From Acridotheres tristis (Eukaryota > Chordata > Aves > Passeriformes > Sturnidae): a stretch of 64,000 nt of DNA. The notes beneath the pieces were generated by a model. That model was not told the origin of the DNA. It was given only the letters and a program-made list of their open reading frames with translations, and made no database searches. Shown piece after piece: positions 26,001 to 38,782 of this stretch (positions within the stretch are counted from its first letter, which is position 1; each line of letters opens with the position of its first letter). The position numbers were made by a program, and so were the translations under genes. The stretch covers positions 4,776,841 through 4,840,840 of the forward strand of contig CM072894.1 in NCBI GenBank assembly GCA_037013685.1, written 5' to 3'.

Positions 26001-29000
26001 AGCCAAACCAACAACAAAAAAAGGCATTTTAAACACCAAAACTGAATCTCTCCTTTTGAGGTGGCAGTTCTCACCACAAAGATCCAACCCCAGATGATAG
26101 ACCACCAGGAATTTTTTTATCTGACATAATCTAAATATAATAATTCATTTTTGTTATGATACAGTTTAAAAAATCTACTCAGGAGAATATATCTGAAGCC
26201 AACTTTCAATTGGCAAATTTTTCTTTTTTTTTTTTAACTGACAAGTTATTATTATCCTGTAATCCCTAAAGATACTATGATGGAAACACAGTCTTAACTA
26301 CAGAAAAATAATATTCTGGTATTTGAGCACACTCCGTTTTTTTGGTTGATACCAGATGTTAAAGTAGTTATTATACCTGATTTCTTAAAGTTGCATATCC
26401 TTCTTTATCAGAAAAATACTTGTCTCCAAGAACAAAACAAAAAGTTCCTGTGTCAGCTGATCTTCACCAATACAGCCACCTGATCCAGGAGACAAACCAT
26501 GACTTTTCTGGTTTTAGGCACTAAATCAACTTTTAATAAAAGAACTTTCTTCATTTAGAGCAGCAAACCTATTGCTATAGAATGCTTCTTTTCATGGTGA
26601 TGACAGCAGAGATGAGAACTGGGGGTGCAAAAAGAGAAAGAGTAATTGCAAGTTCATTAGATAACTTGAACATAATGCAAACACACTGAAGATAAATTTA
26701 ATGCACATCAGGAAAAGTAAACTGACCAACAAGTTCCCCTCATATTCTCTTTCACTCAAAACAAAAAACTTAACTATGACTACTAAAGCCTCCTTCCATC
26801 TCATGAGCTGAAATAATGACACATTTTTTGAGAACAAACATTGTCCCTGTACTCAAAACCTAAGAGCTTTTATCTTCTTTGGTCTTACACTGCATGGAGA
26901 GAATTAGGACATCAACATCAAGGCCAAAGTCCTCTGGGACAACTGGGAAGAGGACAACAGGTTCCTCAAGGCATGTGGTACCTGGGCAGCCTGAATGTCC
27001 ACCTCACACAGCTCCATGCCAGCCACTGAGCTGCTCAGAAGGAACACATTTAACTTGAATTACATATGAGGGAACACATTACATGGGCAGCAGCCAGCCC
27101 TCATGGGCTGCACATGATTTATTGGGTCTGTGTACAAAGAAATTCAGGATTTGTGTGCATCCCAATTCCCACTACATTTCACTCAGATCCCTCTGAAAAT
27201 ATCAGCCTTATATGTTTTGGCCCCTACAGCCACACCTGCAAGCACATGGAAGGCAACATCACATAAGAGCCAAACATTTGCACTCATTTTCTTTGGGGAC
27301 CTAGATCTTTCAGACAAGCACAAAAGATCTCATGCTCTAATGCTGTCCTACAATCTAAACTACAAACTGTAGTTGACACCACAGATCCAATGAACTTGGA
27401 GACATATCACCTTACAATATATCACAAATGAGTAGAAATTTTTGTTTTGAAAGACAATTAACAAAGATATCTCCTGCAGCATTAGTTACAGTGAGAAGAA
27501 CAAAGAAGAGCATGTTGGAAGAGCATCATAGAGAGCTGGCACAGAAAGGCACAAAAGGAGATTGCTACTCTCAGAAGGAAGCTGAGAGTCCCAGCTGTAC
27601 CTGTGTTCCAATCAGCCGCTTCATGAACTTTTGTCACTAGAGAAGGTTTTCTGAAAAAATAAATACGTGCTCTGATTAAGTAAATTGTGAGGAGTTAATT
27701 TGCAATACCACAGTCCCCAAGGGACTCGAGGGCCAATCTCTCTAGTGTTTCATCTACAGTAATTTAATAATTTACAATGTAAGACCTATGGCCTACAATG
27801 AAGATATTAGAACAAACTTTGAGTATATTATTCACCCTAGTGCCACTGATTAAAAGGCACTGCTAGGCCAATTTAAGCAAACAAGACCTGGCAGTCCCAC
27901 TAGCTGATCCAGTGATTAGTACAACTGGCTGTTTTCATTGCTGGGATCAACAGCTGCACTGCTAACAGCTTCCACCAGCAAGCAGGCTCAGGTCAGCCTT
28001 GCAAAAAGAGGCAAAACCAATCATGTTCCTCCATTCACATTCCAATTCGCTAAAAGTCACCACACAATTTAAATCTCACAAACAGAGACATGCAATACCA
28101 AGTGAGCCTCACAGATTCCCATATTTCTGCTATTCTAAACACTGTGTCCTCTGCTCCATTTAGGGCTAGATTTTTTCATTTGTTTTCTTCCAGCATCTCC
28201 TGGATTGCTTAGGATTTTTGTTTTTGATTGCCTGGAACTGAGTTGGTCATTATTACTATTTCAAGTAATGTTGCCCCAGCTCTGCAGCATCTCAGAGCTC
28301 TGAACAGCAAAGCACTCTTTTAATGCAGAGTTCACTTGATAGTAAGATTAATAAAAATACACAACATCTTTAGAGGGCCATCTTGTATCAGCCTAAGAAG
28401 AGGATCAGAATGGAGAGCAAACAGTACCATGAATCCAGGCAGTTCTAAGCCTCTTCTCCTACAAATCACAGTGAAGAGCCACTAAAGAGTCTCCACTTCC
28501 AGGCCACACTGCGCACTGCCAAATATTTTAAAAGTCACTGTCCTCTCTTAAAAAACTCAAAATCACCTGAACACTATTTACACATCTGTCATAATTAATC
28601 ATCTACACATAGAATCTCTTGAAAAAATGTATCTTCTTTAGATTTGGTTACATAAAGAAAACATTATATTGGGTCGATATATTTGTTGTAAAACAAATGG
28701 TTGATGTAGGCTGGTGACAAGCATCCCTCACCACATAAGGTATAAATCTAAGTGTGACAATTAACTTGTCTCCAACCACTACAAGAAATAAGGTTTTATC
28801 AAGGATGAAAAGGAGTTGCATAATTGCTAAAAACGTTTTCCATAGAGACAAATCTCAAACGATGGATGTTTGTGCTAATTTTCAAGTTTTCCACCTATAT
28901 ATCATCAAATGTAAGGCAAAAAATATTTCGCTTATAGGTGAAAGACTGCAACTTCAATGCTTTGATGCAGAACACCTGAGCTCTCTTTTCACAGCAACTG

Positions 29001-32000
29001 TGAGTATGAGTAATTTAGCTGGAAATTGTGAGAAAGTGATGAATGACTTGGAGAGTTCTCTAACAGGTTTTCTATGCATCTGCTCCAGTTGATAAAATAC
29101 AACTTATGTAACTAGGACAAGGCAATTGAGCAATAAATACAGCACAGGAAATGCCATTTCTGCCGTTAACCAAAATACTCGTGGCATTTACATTCTCAGA
29201 GAACCATTGGGAAAGTCTGTTCCTTTTTTTCTTTCTTTCTTAAGAACACAAGTGTTTATAAAAATCAGTAACACCTTTTTTTTTTCCACCCACATGGACT
29301 TGGCCGCATATCCCAATATTTCGTTATATCAGCTTCAAGTAACCTGCACTGCCTTGCTTCAAGGCCTCAAGAAAACCAAAACAATTAAACTACACACTGA
29401 CTTAAGACCTGTCTCTTCTCCTCTATGTGCCCTCTGCTCAAAGAGAGACTTGGTTCCCCCCACTAAATCTGGCCCCAATCCAGCTGCTGATTGGAGCTGG
29501 CTTATGGGATTAATGTCCATGATATGAACTAATGTACATTTATGAATCAGGGAGTCTGTATAGGTACCTGGATAGTGCATGGTGTTATCACCAGTGCATC
29601 TGGGAAGAGTGTTAGGGTTTTAAGAACCTGCACCAAAATAATACTGTTGAGATGAAAACCATGAAGGAAATAACAAAATCACCCAGACATCCTTGGAGGA
29701 CAGAGGGACCATGAAGTGCTGTTTCTCCTAAAGGGCAGCAGTCTCCTGCCTGCCCACATAGTTCAGGAGACTGGGCAGAGGAGGTGGCTGCCTTTTCTAT
29801 AACCAGCTGTCAGTCCAGCCAAAGAGACACACACAAACACCTACCTCAGACAGAACACAGGAGTCCAGGAGCACAGAACACAGGCAAAGTGCTCAGTTCA
29901 AGCATGCCTTTCCTCTCTAGATCCCTTGGCATCCACAGAGCTCTCCCTGTGTACTTAGGAGTCAGTTTCAGAGTATACTGAAACCTGTGTTTTTTATAAT
30001 ACACCTACAATTCTGAAATTTGTATCCACAGTTTTCTCCTCACACAGGCTGTTCTGACCAAAGGGTGAGTTTTGCCCCAAAAGCTTGGCAGCTCTGAGGA
30101 CAGTGCCACAGCAGGGTATGTACTGTTCAAAGAGAAGGAAAGGGAATAACCACGCTTTAGATGCTAATTCTGCAACAGTGTAAAAGCACAGACTCCTTGT
30201 TATCCCTAATGAACAGGCTGGCATTGATGCTACAATATACCTGACTTTTGCTAATGGAGAAGAGCCTCAATCACAAGTGGGGAAAAACACTCAAAACCAG
30301 ATTTTTGTCTTTGACTACAAAACGCCAAAATGAAACTTTGATACAGTAACTAAAAATGATCTAATGTCCAACAATTAGTAATTCAGGTGCAGATTTCACT
30401 TATACCTGAAAGAGTAAATCCTGATCAGTGGTGTTTAAGCAGGTGACCTTCCATTGACACATCAAGACTTATAAAGCATGCTAGCTGTTTTACTGCAACA
30501 TAACTCTCATAAAAAGATTTCCAGAGATTACAGTCCAGGCTTAACTGCTGAACTATCAACAGCAGAATACCATATAAAGAAAGAGTGAATAAAAATGTTG
30601 GTTACCTTTGAAACACTGCAGTTTCAGACCCAGTACAAACTAATCTCTCCTCCTCTGCTGCTTCAATGAGTACAGAACAAAACCCATGTGAATGCCCACC
30701 TTTATGCATATTCACACACCTATGTTTTAAGATTAATTTGCCAATTTATGTTCATGGTCTAAACAGGCAGGAAGTCTCCCTCATCCTTCCCAAAAGTCAC
30801 CATACAAGTTACACGTGATAATGTACAAGTGACACTGAAGGACCTGCAATTTCTCCCTTTTAAGAAGATCTAAAGCTGGCAGGCCACTGATTATGTTACA
30901 CGTTGTCCTTGTTCTGCAAGGAATCCCTTCATAAATCCCAATACATCAGTAATTATTCTATAATTTTTAGCAGGGTTTCTATGCTCTCACTTGTAGGACA
31001 GTCTAGAAAATTAGGGAAAAATCACTAACAATCTCATCCAAGTTACTACTGTCCCTCCCACAAGCTTTGTAGAGAATAAATGAAAGCAATGGGTTTGTTA
31101 TAAAATGGATGCTGAATATAAAGCAGACTAATTCTTCTGGGTATTCTAGGTAAAGAATATCTCAGTAGGAGACAACAACTCCCCAACAGTATTTAATCTC
31201 CCTTAGAAGCTCTTTCAATGGAAGATGGTAATTAATAATACATACCTCTTTTCAGTGAATCAAACAGGCTCCAGATTACACATCATCGCTTTTCTATCCT
31301 GTATTCCTGCTCTCCTGTTGAACTCACAGTGGAATAGCAGACCCAATCTGATAACCAGGGCCCTTGGTAAAGTCCTGCATGGCAGCTCCTTTCCTTAAGA
31401 AGAGTAAAGCTGGAAATGAAGAACCTGAGCCTCACAACCAGAACTGACATCAGCCTCTCCTGCAACAGGAAGCAGAACACAGAACCTTCCCCTTGACAGA
31501 ACAAGAAACAAAACCTATTTATTCCATCTAATGTTCTCACAGTTATGATTCATACAACCAAGCAACTGAGGGAAAAGGACTAAGGGGCATACTAATCAAT
31601 ATATACTGTAGAAATCATCATAGAATATATAATTTAGAAATCAAGCATGGCAAGTAGGGTAAAAGAAGAATCTAATAAGATTATTTAATAGTTCTTTTCT
31701 TGTCAATTGATCATAAAGATTGTTATAATATGAACTTTCATATTTCAAAAGACATGTACAGGATATTCTATCGTTCTTTATATTTGTCAATACAGCACTA
31801 CATTATCCTTCCCATATAAGTCATTGCTGTCATAGGAAAAGCTTCCTATTTATAGTTTTTCTCTATGTGCAGGAGCTATTATCCTGGCATGTGAATGTAG
31901 GTTGCAGAAGAGTTTAGTGATTCATGCACATCAGTGCAAAACTGAATGATGTGGTGTTGATTGCAGGTAAAAACATATTTCACTTGAAAACTGTCCAGGT

Positions 32001-35000
32001 GGCAGCTCTCATGTATTGGCAGTCATGTCCCTACTGTTGTCACTGTTTCTGTTTAGCACAATCCAAGTATTAGACTCCAGTAGTATTTGTGTATTAAGTT
32101 ACATTCAGCTCAGTGGAGTCATATATGTGCACACACAGACATCCACATGCATAAACAGTTTTATGAGTAAGGATGTACAATGAAAAGTTTACTGGAAATC
32201 AATAAAAGGATCATTGCTGATCAGTATGGAATATCCTTGGGGAACTTCACAGCAATGCAAATCAGTTCTGTAAGAAAATTTTAATATCTTTAGCACTTTG
32301 GGAGGAAAAAAGACTTCCTGAAGATTTTTTTCTAAGCAACAGATGGCATTATGAAGCAGGAATAATTCTCTAGTAAAAGGCTGAGTTGGTTTACAACTTC
32401 CACAGAAATTCTACAAAATTATCAGATTTGAGATTGGGCACTCGCAGCAAACCATCTTTATTTTAGTCTCTTCCCCAAATGGAAAAGAAAAAAAAATTAA
32501 ATCCCTGAGTCACAGCTCAAGATTCACAAATACAGGACTTAAAGTAGACCATTATATGATTCCAGGAAACTGCAGGAAATATCTAAGCTATTTGCTTAGA
32601 ATAAGTGACAGCATTAGCCCAGCTAGGCATTTTCCAGTATCTCAAACAGTATTTTATAAAGATGCACTTTTCCCTCTGACTAACAGCATGATTTCACCAG
32701 TTGTCGCCATAAAAAATCTACATGGCAAAACCAAAACTGAACAACAGCTTTTTCAGTATGGAAAAAGGAAAGTAAACATCTGCTGTGCTTTCTGCCTCCC
32801 TAGTTAATATATTAAGCCAGACAATGTGAAAAAAAGCACTATTTTAAAGCACTGCTATAATATTATTTATGCCTCTGAGCCATCAAAGTAAATATCAATG
32901 TACAGAATCACAATTAAATCACGCAAGGTCACTTCATAACACTATTTAAAAGCCAGGCTGAAAGATTTTTTCTAGATTGAAAAATTATGTCGGCCTTAGC
33001 CATAAAACTCAAAACCATTTATGATCTCTTTAGACCATGAATGTCTGTATGATGCAGCTCAATGTCAGTACTTCATGACATTCCCTAGCAAAAGCAATAT
33101 TGGAAACAATAATTACTACTATTAATTGGTTCTAAGTTTGAAGTCTTGAAACTGTTTTGTCATTAACATCCCCTACACCACCACAAGTCTTCAGGGGGAA
33201 AAAAGATAAGAAAAGACAGACAGAGCAGAGAGCCCTAAGCACCTTTACAGAGACTTTTACAGATCTTTACAACATTCTCAACAGCTGATTTAGCGTGAAA
33301 GCAGGTGCCAAAACCCCAACACCAAGAATAACAAACACCACAGTAACTCAGCTTCCAGCTGGGAATGAGTCCCAGCCTGCTTCCCCAGGCTCATTCCAAC
33401 CAAAACTCTGTTTCATACATGCTCAGGCCTCCAGCAAGTTCCACAGGTGTTAGAACTAACTCAAACTCCCCGACAAAAACGAGGTTATTGTGCCCGTGTT
33501 ACCACTTCCAATGTTTCTGCAAAATACACTTCTTTCAAGGACTGACCCAAGCCCAGCAGAGACAAAGTAAAGATTGCTAGCTAAGGCAAGCCACCTTGCA
33601 CCGCAATTCACAGATGTCTTTAGCACTTTGGGAGGCTCATGGTAGCCCCCACTAAGGCAAGACATCCCAGGACTTCTCCATTCCAACTCTGCAAAATGCA
33701 ACTCAAAATACAGAAAGACCCGTACCACAACCTTCTGCTCATTTTAATACCAATGCATTACTGGAGCAGTAATCCTGTACATTTAGAAGTACAGGTCTCC
33801 ATCAGATTTACACACCATTAGCAGCAGGATTCCTGGGGAAAAAGAATTCATGTTCTGTTTTTTGTCCCAACTTTGGAGAGCACCAACACAATACCCTAAT
33901 TGCTAATCATCTCCTCCCTCATTCACTGCTCAAACACGGAAAAAACCTGCATATTCCCAAAACCAAAGCTGCCTGTATCAGACATTGTCTAAAGGAAGTA
34001 CCCTAATTATGCCTAATTTAGGATGTACATTTTAATTTCAACTTCAAGACAGCTGGGCTCTTCTCAAGGGAAAACCAAGAGCAGCACAGTAAACCCTTCA
34101 GGCACACTCCCCCTCTGCTTTTCTTTCCAAGCTGTTGCTGTGGGGTTTTCACTGGTTAAAAACATCATCAACACATGCTGAAAGAATATTTTTGCCTCTC
34201 TGGATAGCAAACTATTAGTGGAAGGACTGCCCAACCTGGGGGAGTAGCTTTCAAGAACTGCAAAGTTTTATTTTTCCTCTCCTGAGGGTACAATAAATGC
34301 CATATAGCCTTTCAGATTCAGAGAGACAAGGAAATTAAAAGCTTTACTGATCAACTTGATCCACCCTTTCATGACAGTTGTTCAGTATTTATGTGGCTGC
34401 CCCATACCATGTGGTAGAGTACCATTGGTTTGTTTTTAATAAAATACAAACACTTCAGTTGCATAATGAAAGTTAAGATTGTCTTTAACAAGGATCTCAG
34501 CTTTCGAACCTACCCCCCATAGGACGTAAACCTAAAAGCTGAAGCAATACATAAAACAAGGTTTTTTAGGTGGGTTCCTCAGAACTCACTGCATTAAATT
34601 CACAATAAGCTTTGATATCAATGCTACCAAGTAATTAAATTGGTGTTCCAATCCTAAGTGTTTTCAAGTTGTGCTTACAAACATTTTAACCTGAAACTGC
34701 CAAAGAGATACACTCTCTGCAAAGAGTTGCTCAAAAGAAGACACAGGATAAAAGCCAGCAATGCTCTTACTGTTGCATTAATATCATGAGAATGAAAGTA
34801 ATGAACAACTTACTTAAGCTTCCTGAAGATGCTCCAAAGCGTTTGTAAGGAAAGTAATCTGCATTTACAAGGCCCCTAGACTAGCAAAGCGTCTTTGGCA
34901 TGTGTTATTCTCCCAAGGTAGTTAAAGACCTTTCACGGCAGGAGCAGGGTGAGCTACGAGGCCATATCAACCAGTCCTGGATTCAGCAAGAGCTGGGAAA

Positions 35001-36910
35001 TCTGAGCCACTTGTTCACAGAGCAGCTCCCTCAAGAAAAGGCATCTCCCAGTGCAGCTGTGAGACAGCCAAAATACACCCATGCACCTCAGTACTGCCAT
35101 GCCTCTTTTTACCTGCTGGAGTAAGCAGATGAGTATTGAGGATGTAAGAGGGAAGAGCAGTTTCCTCTTGCTCACTTCTGTGCAACCACACAGGCTCAGC
35201 CTGCATTCCGGACCCCCACATGCCACCAACTGATGCCAAGTGGTCAACAACACAAAAAATGTTGTTGCGTACTGTTCAACCCAGATTTCTATTTCCCTAC
35301 TAATATTCTTAAAATTCACCTGAAAAGTTAAAAACCTTGAGTCTGCCCTTTTGGGACTGCAGCCAATTTAATGGGAAAAACACGAAACAAAATTAAACGT
35401 AGGTAAAATGTAAAGTGCAAGATACTGAACCAGGCTTATACAAATCACAGTGCAAACCACACAGTCCTATTCCACTAATTGTCTAAGTAACCTTTATCTG
35501 TTGCACACATGAATATTCAGAGTGAAGTACCTAACGCCAGCTGCCCTCAGGAAGTAGAATAATGCCAGTTGCACATTACTGCCATTGCTCACAGATCTGC
35601 CATCTCTAGCCCACCTGTCACCACCCTGGGTGGCTTTGTGCCTCTGACTGGAGCGCATGGGCTACTTTGTCAGTCACCTAGAAAATATCACCCCAGTATT
35701 TCAGCCCTAACATTTCAAGTACCTCTAATTCAGCTTTCAGCTCAGTTCTTTGTCTTCTAAAAATAACTCATGTTTAATTGCAACTGGCTACAATTTTCTA
35801 ATTCTTTGTGACCCAAACCTCTAAATCTATTACCGAGAGACAGCCAAAGTAATCCTTAATGAAGGTGTGGGTACAATGAAGCATGCTAGGGGCCATCTGG
35901 TTGCCAGGTGTTTCCTGGCTTAGCTTTTCTTCACAATACACATCACTCCTCCTCCCCTAATTCCGTGAAAGGCAATTTCTACCTCAGGAAAGTCCTTCAT
36001 TTAAGACACAGACAAGGGCTTTATTGCAAGCAAGTGAGCTGTAGCACAGCAAAGTTCGAGCCCAAAGCAGAAAGCCTAGAAGGGCTGTGTATTACCACAC
36101 ATATCTCGCTGTGAGTATCACCCAAAGACTGTGCCAGGACTATTTCTGATTCTTAACAGGAAATGCAACATTTTCACTGTGATCCTATGTTTGCATCCTT
36201 CATAAGAAAAAAAATTAAATTCCAAGGTAAGAGCAGTTTTTACAACAGTACCGTTTACATTGAAAACGCGTGATTTAAAATGTACTAAGCAAGGTTGACA
36301 ACCAGGGTAATTTGATTTCTTTCAGGGAGCAACTCAACCTATCAGTGTGGTTATATCCTGTTAACTTTATTTTCAAAATGGAGCATTTAAGTTCTTTAAA
36401 ATCCCTGTCTTTAAGACACGTAAAAGCCTTCCAGCTTACAGACACACATTCCTGCCCCTCCCCTCCACCAATGCTCTGGAACAATTTAGAGAGCTGCACT
36501 GGTAGAAAGTAATTTTTGTACAGCATTAGCATTGTCCCAGCTCAACTTACTGAGCCAGCTTCCCACAGGGTCAGGCAAGGACCAGGCATCATAGGAGCAA
36601 ACGGGCACAAGACCCCCACAGAACCAGCTGGGATAAGCCCTGGCTGCCAAGAGACCATATCCCAACTACTCAGTAGGAAAGGACGGCTTCTCCTGGCTCC
36701 CACTACTGTGCTAAGATTCAGTTTGCATAGAGCATCTCACATTTCAGTCTTGTGACATGCACACTCATATTGGTGGGGATACTGAGAAATTTAACGTGAG
36801 AAACAAGCTGGTTTTATACACTTCAAGACACAGAAGAAGAAGTGAAGAAGAAATACTGGATTTCCTCACTAAGTGACCTAACACATGTCCACATCAGCAA
36901 CATACTTTAA
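23041..36910. other. Noncoding stretch, no recognised gene
   Basis: Nearly 14 kb without recognised protein families, RNA genes or clear interspersed repeats. Open frames in it (for example 25,438-25,809 plus and 34,954-35,319 minus) have no recognisable domains. One weak candidate exon (28,732-28,778 minus) and a 19-base exact repeat shared by 32,287-32,305 and 33,617-33,635 are noted separately. Probably intronic sequence of the leftward gene. Confidence 0.55.
28732..28778 (-). other. Candidate coding exon, minus strand (weak)
   Basis: On the minus strand a tract ending CTTATTTCTTGTAG is followed by 47 bases and then GTG/GTGAGG, a good donor. One frame is open, starting after two bases: VGDKLIVTLRFIPYV. 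I recognise no family. The orientation agrees with the CpG-island promoter. The interval is short for an exon and could be coincidence. Confidence 0.17.
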
Positions 36911-36963
36911 TGTGAGGTGCCCCTCACAGCCTATAGCTCAATTCAATCTTATCTCTCTCTACA
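36911..36963 (-). repeat. Remnant 3' LTR of the ERV
   Basis: Immediately downstream of the polypurine tract the minus strand starts TGTAGAGAGAGATAAG and ends in TCACA. The first 40 or so bases align with the start of the 5' LTR (38,968 downward), with a small gap (GCAG) and substitutions. Only 53 bases remain against 186 in the other copy, so about 130 bases are absent, either by internal deletion or by truncation at the left flank. Confidence 0.7.
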
Positions 36964-36978
36964 TCCCCCCACTTTTTT
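36964..36978 (-). other. ERV polypurine tract
   Basis: The minus strand reads AAAAAAGTGGGGGGA directly before the TGT of the 3' LTR. This is where retroviruses keep the plus-strand primer, and one T interrupts an otherwise pure purine run. Its position fixes the LTR boundary. Confidence 0.75.
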
Positions 36979-37019
36979 ATTTTCAAACTGTACTACCCTA
37001 ATTTTTCCAGTGCTTGATC

Positions 37020-37088
37020 GACCAAACAAACAAGAATCACAAAACAAACCACTCCCAACATTAGAACATGTTTAACCCATGGCCCAAA
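37020..37088 (-). pseudogene. ERV env transmembrane fragment
   Basis: In one minus-strand frame the 23 codons include PWVKHVLMLGVVCFVILVC, a strongly hydrophobic stretch like the membrane anchor near the C terminus of retroviral transmembrane envelope proteins. It sits between integrase and the polypurine tract, the expected place for the end of env. Nothing of the surface subunit or fusion region was found. It is a broken remnant with no coding capacity. Confidence 0.6.
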
Positions 37089-37116
37089 GCAAACAAGCTC
37101 CATTCATCATGTTCCC

Positions 37117-37790
37117 TCAGATTCCCAACAAGCTGATGATGAAGCCAGAGCAACCAAGGCTGGTCTGGTACTCATCGTGGACTGGAACCTGTGGAAACAC
37201 AAACATGTCCTCCCCCCAGGTTATCAACTGAAAGGATCCTTCCCATTTTCCATTTTCAAGGTTCTTAATAAGTACTCGAGCTTTTTCTAAGTGAGCCTGT
37301 GATCCACTAAAATGGTGTTGGATGGGGGCGACGTCATTCTGAACACAATTCAAGAAAATAAGGACATCTAAGGCTTTTTTCAGTCTTTAGTGGGGAGTAC
37401 ATCCCATCCTTACACTCCCCCATTTTGTTTTACCAACTTGAGAGTCCTATGGGAACGTTCAACAATGGCTTGACCCATAGGAGAACATGGAATACCCGTA
37501 ACACAGCACAACCTCACAAATTAAAAAAATCATCCATCTGTTTGCTTGTATAGGCTGGCCCATTATCAGTCTTTAAGGAGACAGGTACTGCAAGGGTTGC
37601 AAAAGCAGACAAAAAAATGATGCTGAATGTCTTTCACACATTCGCCTGTATGGGTGGAAGCAAAAATACATGTGGAAAAGTTATCAATCATAACATGAAC
37701 GTATGTCAACCTACCAAATTGAGGAAAATGTGTTCCACTGGTTTGCCAGATCTCTAGAGCTTGAAGTGTTACATTTTCACATCACTGTTT
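37117..37790 (-). pseudogene. ERV pol integrase remnant
   Basis: Integrase inserts retroviral cDNA into host DNA. On the minus strand the segment carries, in order, an ALEIWQT block, the first catalytic Asp in IDNF (37,683-37,685), the second in TDNGPAYTS (37,565-37,567), and the catalytic Glu in AIVERSHRTL (37,458-37,460). The C-terminal DNA-binding domain follows with the motif GKWEGSFQLITWG (about 37,200-37,240). Asp-to-Glu spacing is 107 nucleotides, one short of the 108 expected for a D,D-35-E core. Together with an in-frame stop after the HRTL block and a shift between the first and second Asp, this shows decay. The N-terminal zinc-binding part is not recognisable, and the reverse transcriptase that should precede it is deleted. 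Confidence 0.8.
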
Positions 37791-38141
37791 TCAACAAAAC
37801 CCAAAGGCTAGGGTGAGGAAGTAAAGTACATGTGCCTTTCCAACTACTTAGCATTTTATAATTTATCTCCTTCACATCACTCACTTGAGTCTGCCCAGGT
37901 TCTCCACAAGATAATATGACTTCACAAGAACTTATTTTCCCCCTGAGCAGGCAGACAGATCAAAACACCCAATAACTGGTACCATCCTTCCCATGATTGG
38001 AGACAGTGATTTAACAGACAGAATCTCAGGAAACTACTTAAAATTACAAGGGAATGTTTCTGCCTACGGACAGGAACTAAAAATATGCAATATAGAAAAG
38101 AGTTAATGGTTTTGTATAATTTTAGCTTGAAAGGACAACTT

Positions 38142-38645
38142 TCAAATCAGTATCATTACAGGAGCATCCATCACAAAAAGCAGAATCAAAAGAATCAGGG
38201 AGAAAACATCCTCCAGTTCTCCTTCCACAGCCCCTACAAGCTCATGATTAGAACCTTGTGTTTCGCTCGATGGCGGTGCAGAAGGGGCCGGTATGACTGT
38301 GGAGGCAGCACAAGTGTCCTTCTTTTTCTGGTCTCTGGGTGCCACGTGTGCCATGAGCACCTCAAATACTGTCCACCATGGACACAAAAGTTCTGCCAGT
38401 GCTCTGTCGCCTCACATAACTTGGTACCACAAAGCATCCCCTGAAGTGTCCCATGTCCAAGGGTCAAAAACACTGGTGCTATTTAGAGTCAGACCACGGA
38501 CTTTAGCCCATAACAAGAGCCTGTTCAAATCTGCAGATTCAATTTTCCTGACATGTTTTTTCAAAATCAGTCGTATCATCTCTGGGACATCCTTTTGTTC
38601 CTGGGATACATCACTCCCCATAGTTCTCAGCTGCTTACCCTCCAT
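38142..38645 (-). pseudogene. ERV gag N-terminal (matrix) remnant
   Basis: The frame opens at an ATG on the minus strand at 38,645, about 115 bases after the primer binding site, as expected for gag. The first part has a matrix-like helical composition with motifs such as SADLNRLLLWAK and FDPWTWDTSGDA. A TGA at 38,412-38,414 interrupts it, but the same frame resumes and continues to 38,142 through a Pro/Ser/Ala-rich linker. Capsid with its major homology region and the zinc knuckles are missing, because the sequence then jumps toward integrase. The resemblance to avian ERVK gag is from memory. It is a nonfunctional remnant. Confidence 0.7.
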
Positions 38646-38762
38646 CCTGCAGAAAGGTCAAGAGGCGCCATGGGCTTCGTTTTAGCCCCCGGGGTTTGTT
38701 TCAGCCCCCTGCAAAGTTCAGCTGAGCGTTGTCACTGGTGCAGCCACTAGTTGCCTATTTAA

Positions 38763-38780
38763 GTCCCAGTTCGGCTGCCA
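38763..38780 (-). other. ERV primer binding site, lysine-tRNA-like
   Basis: The minus strand reads TGGCAGCCGAACTGGGAC two bases after the end of the 5' LTR. It matches the tRNA-Lys(3) primer site TGGCGCCCGAACAGGGAC at 15 of 18 positions. Placement and sequence together support an element primed by lysine tRNA. Confidence 0.75.
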
Positions 38781-38782
38781 TT

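Noticed and set aside
36050..36065. tRNA B-box-like word 'gttcgagccc'
   Set aside because: No A box or cloverleaf can be drawn around it, so it is not a tRNA gene.
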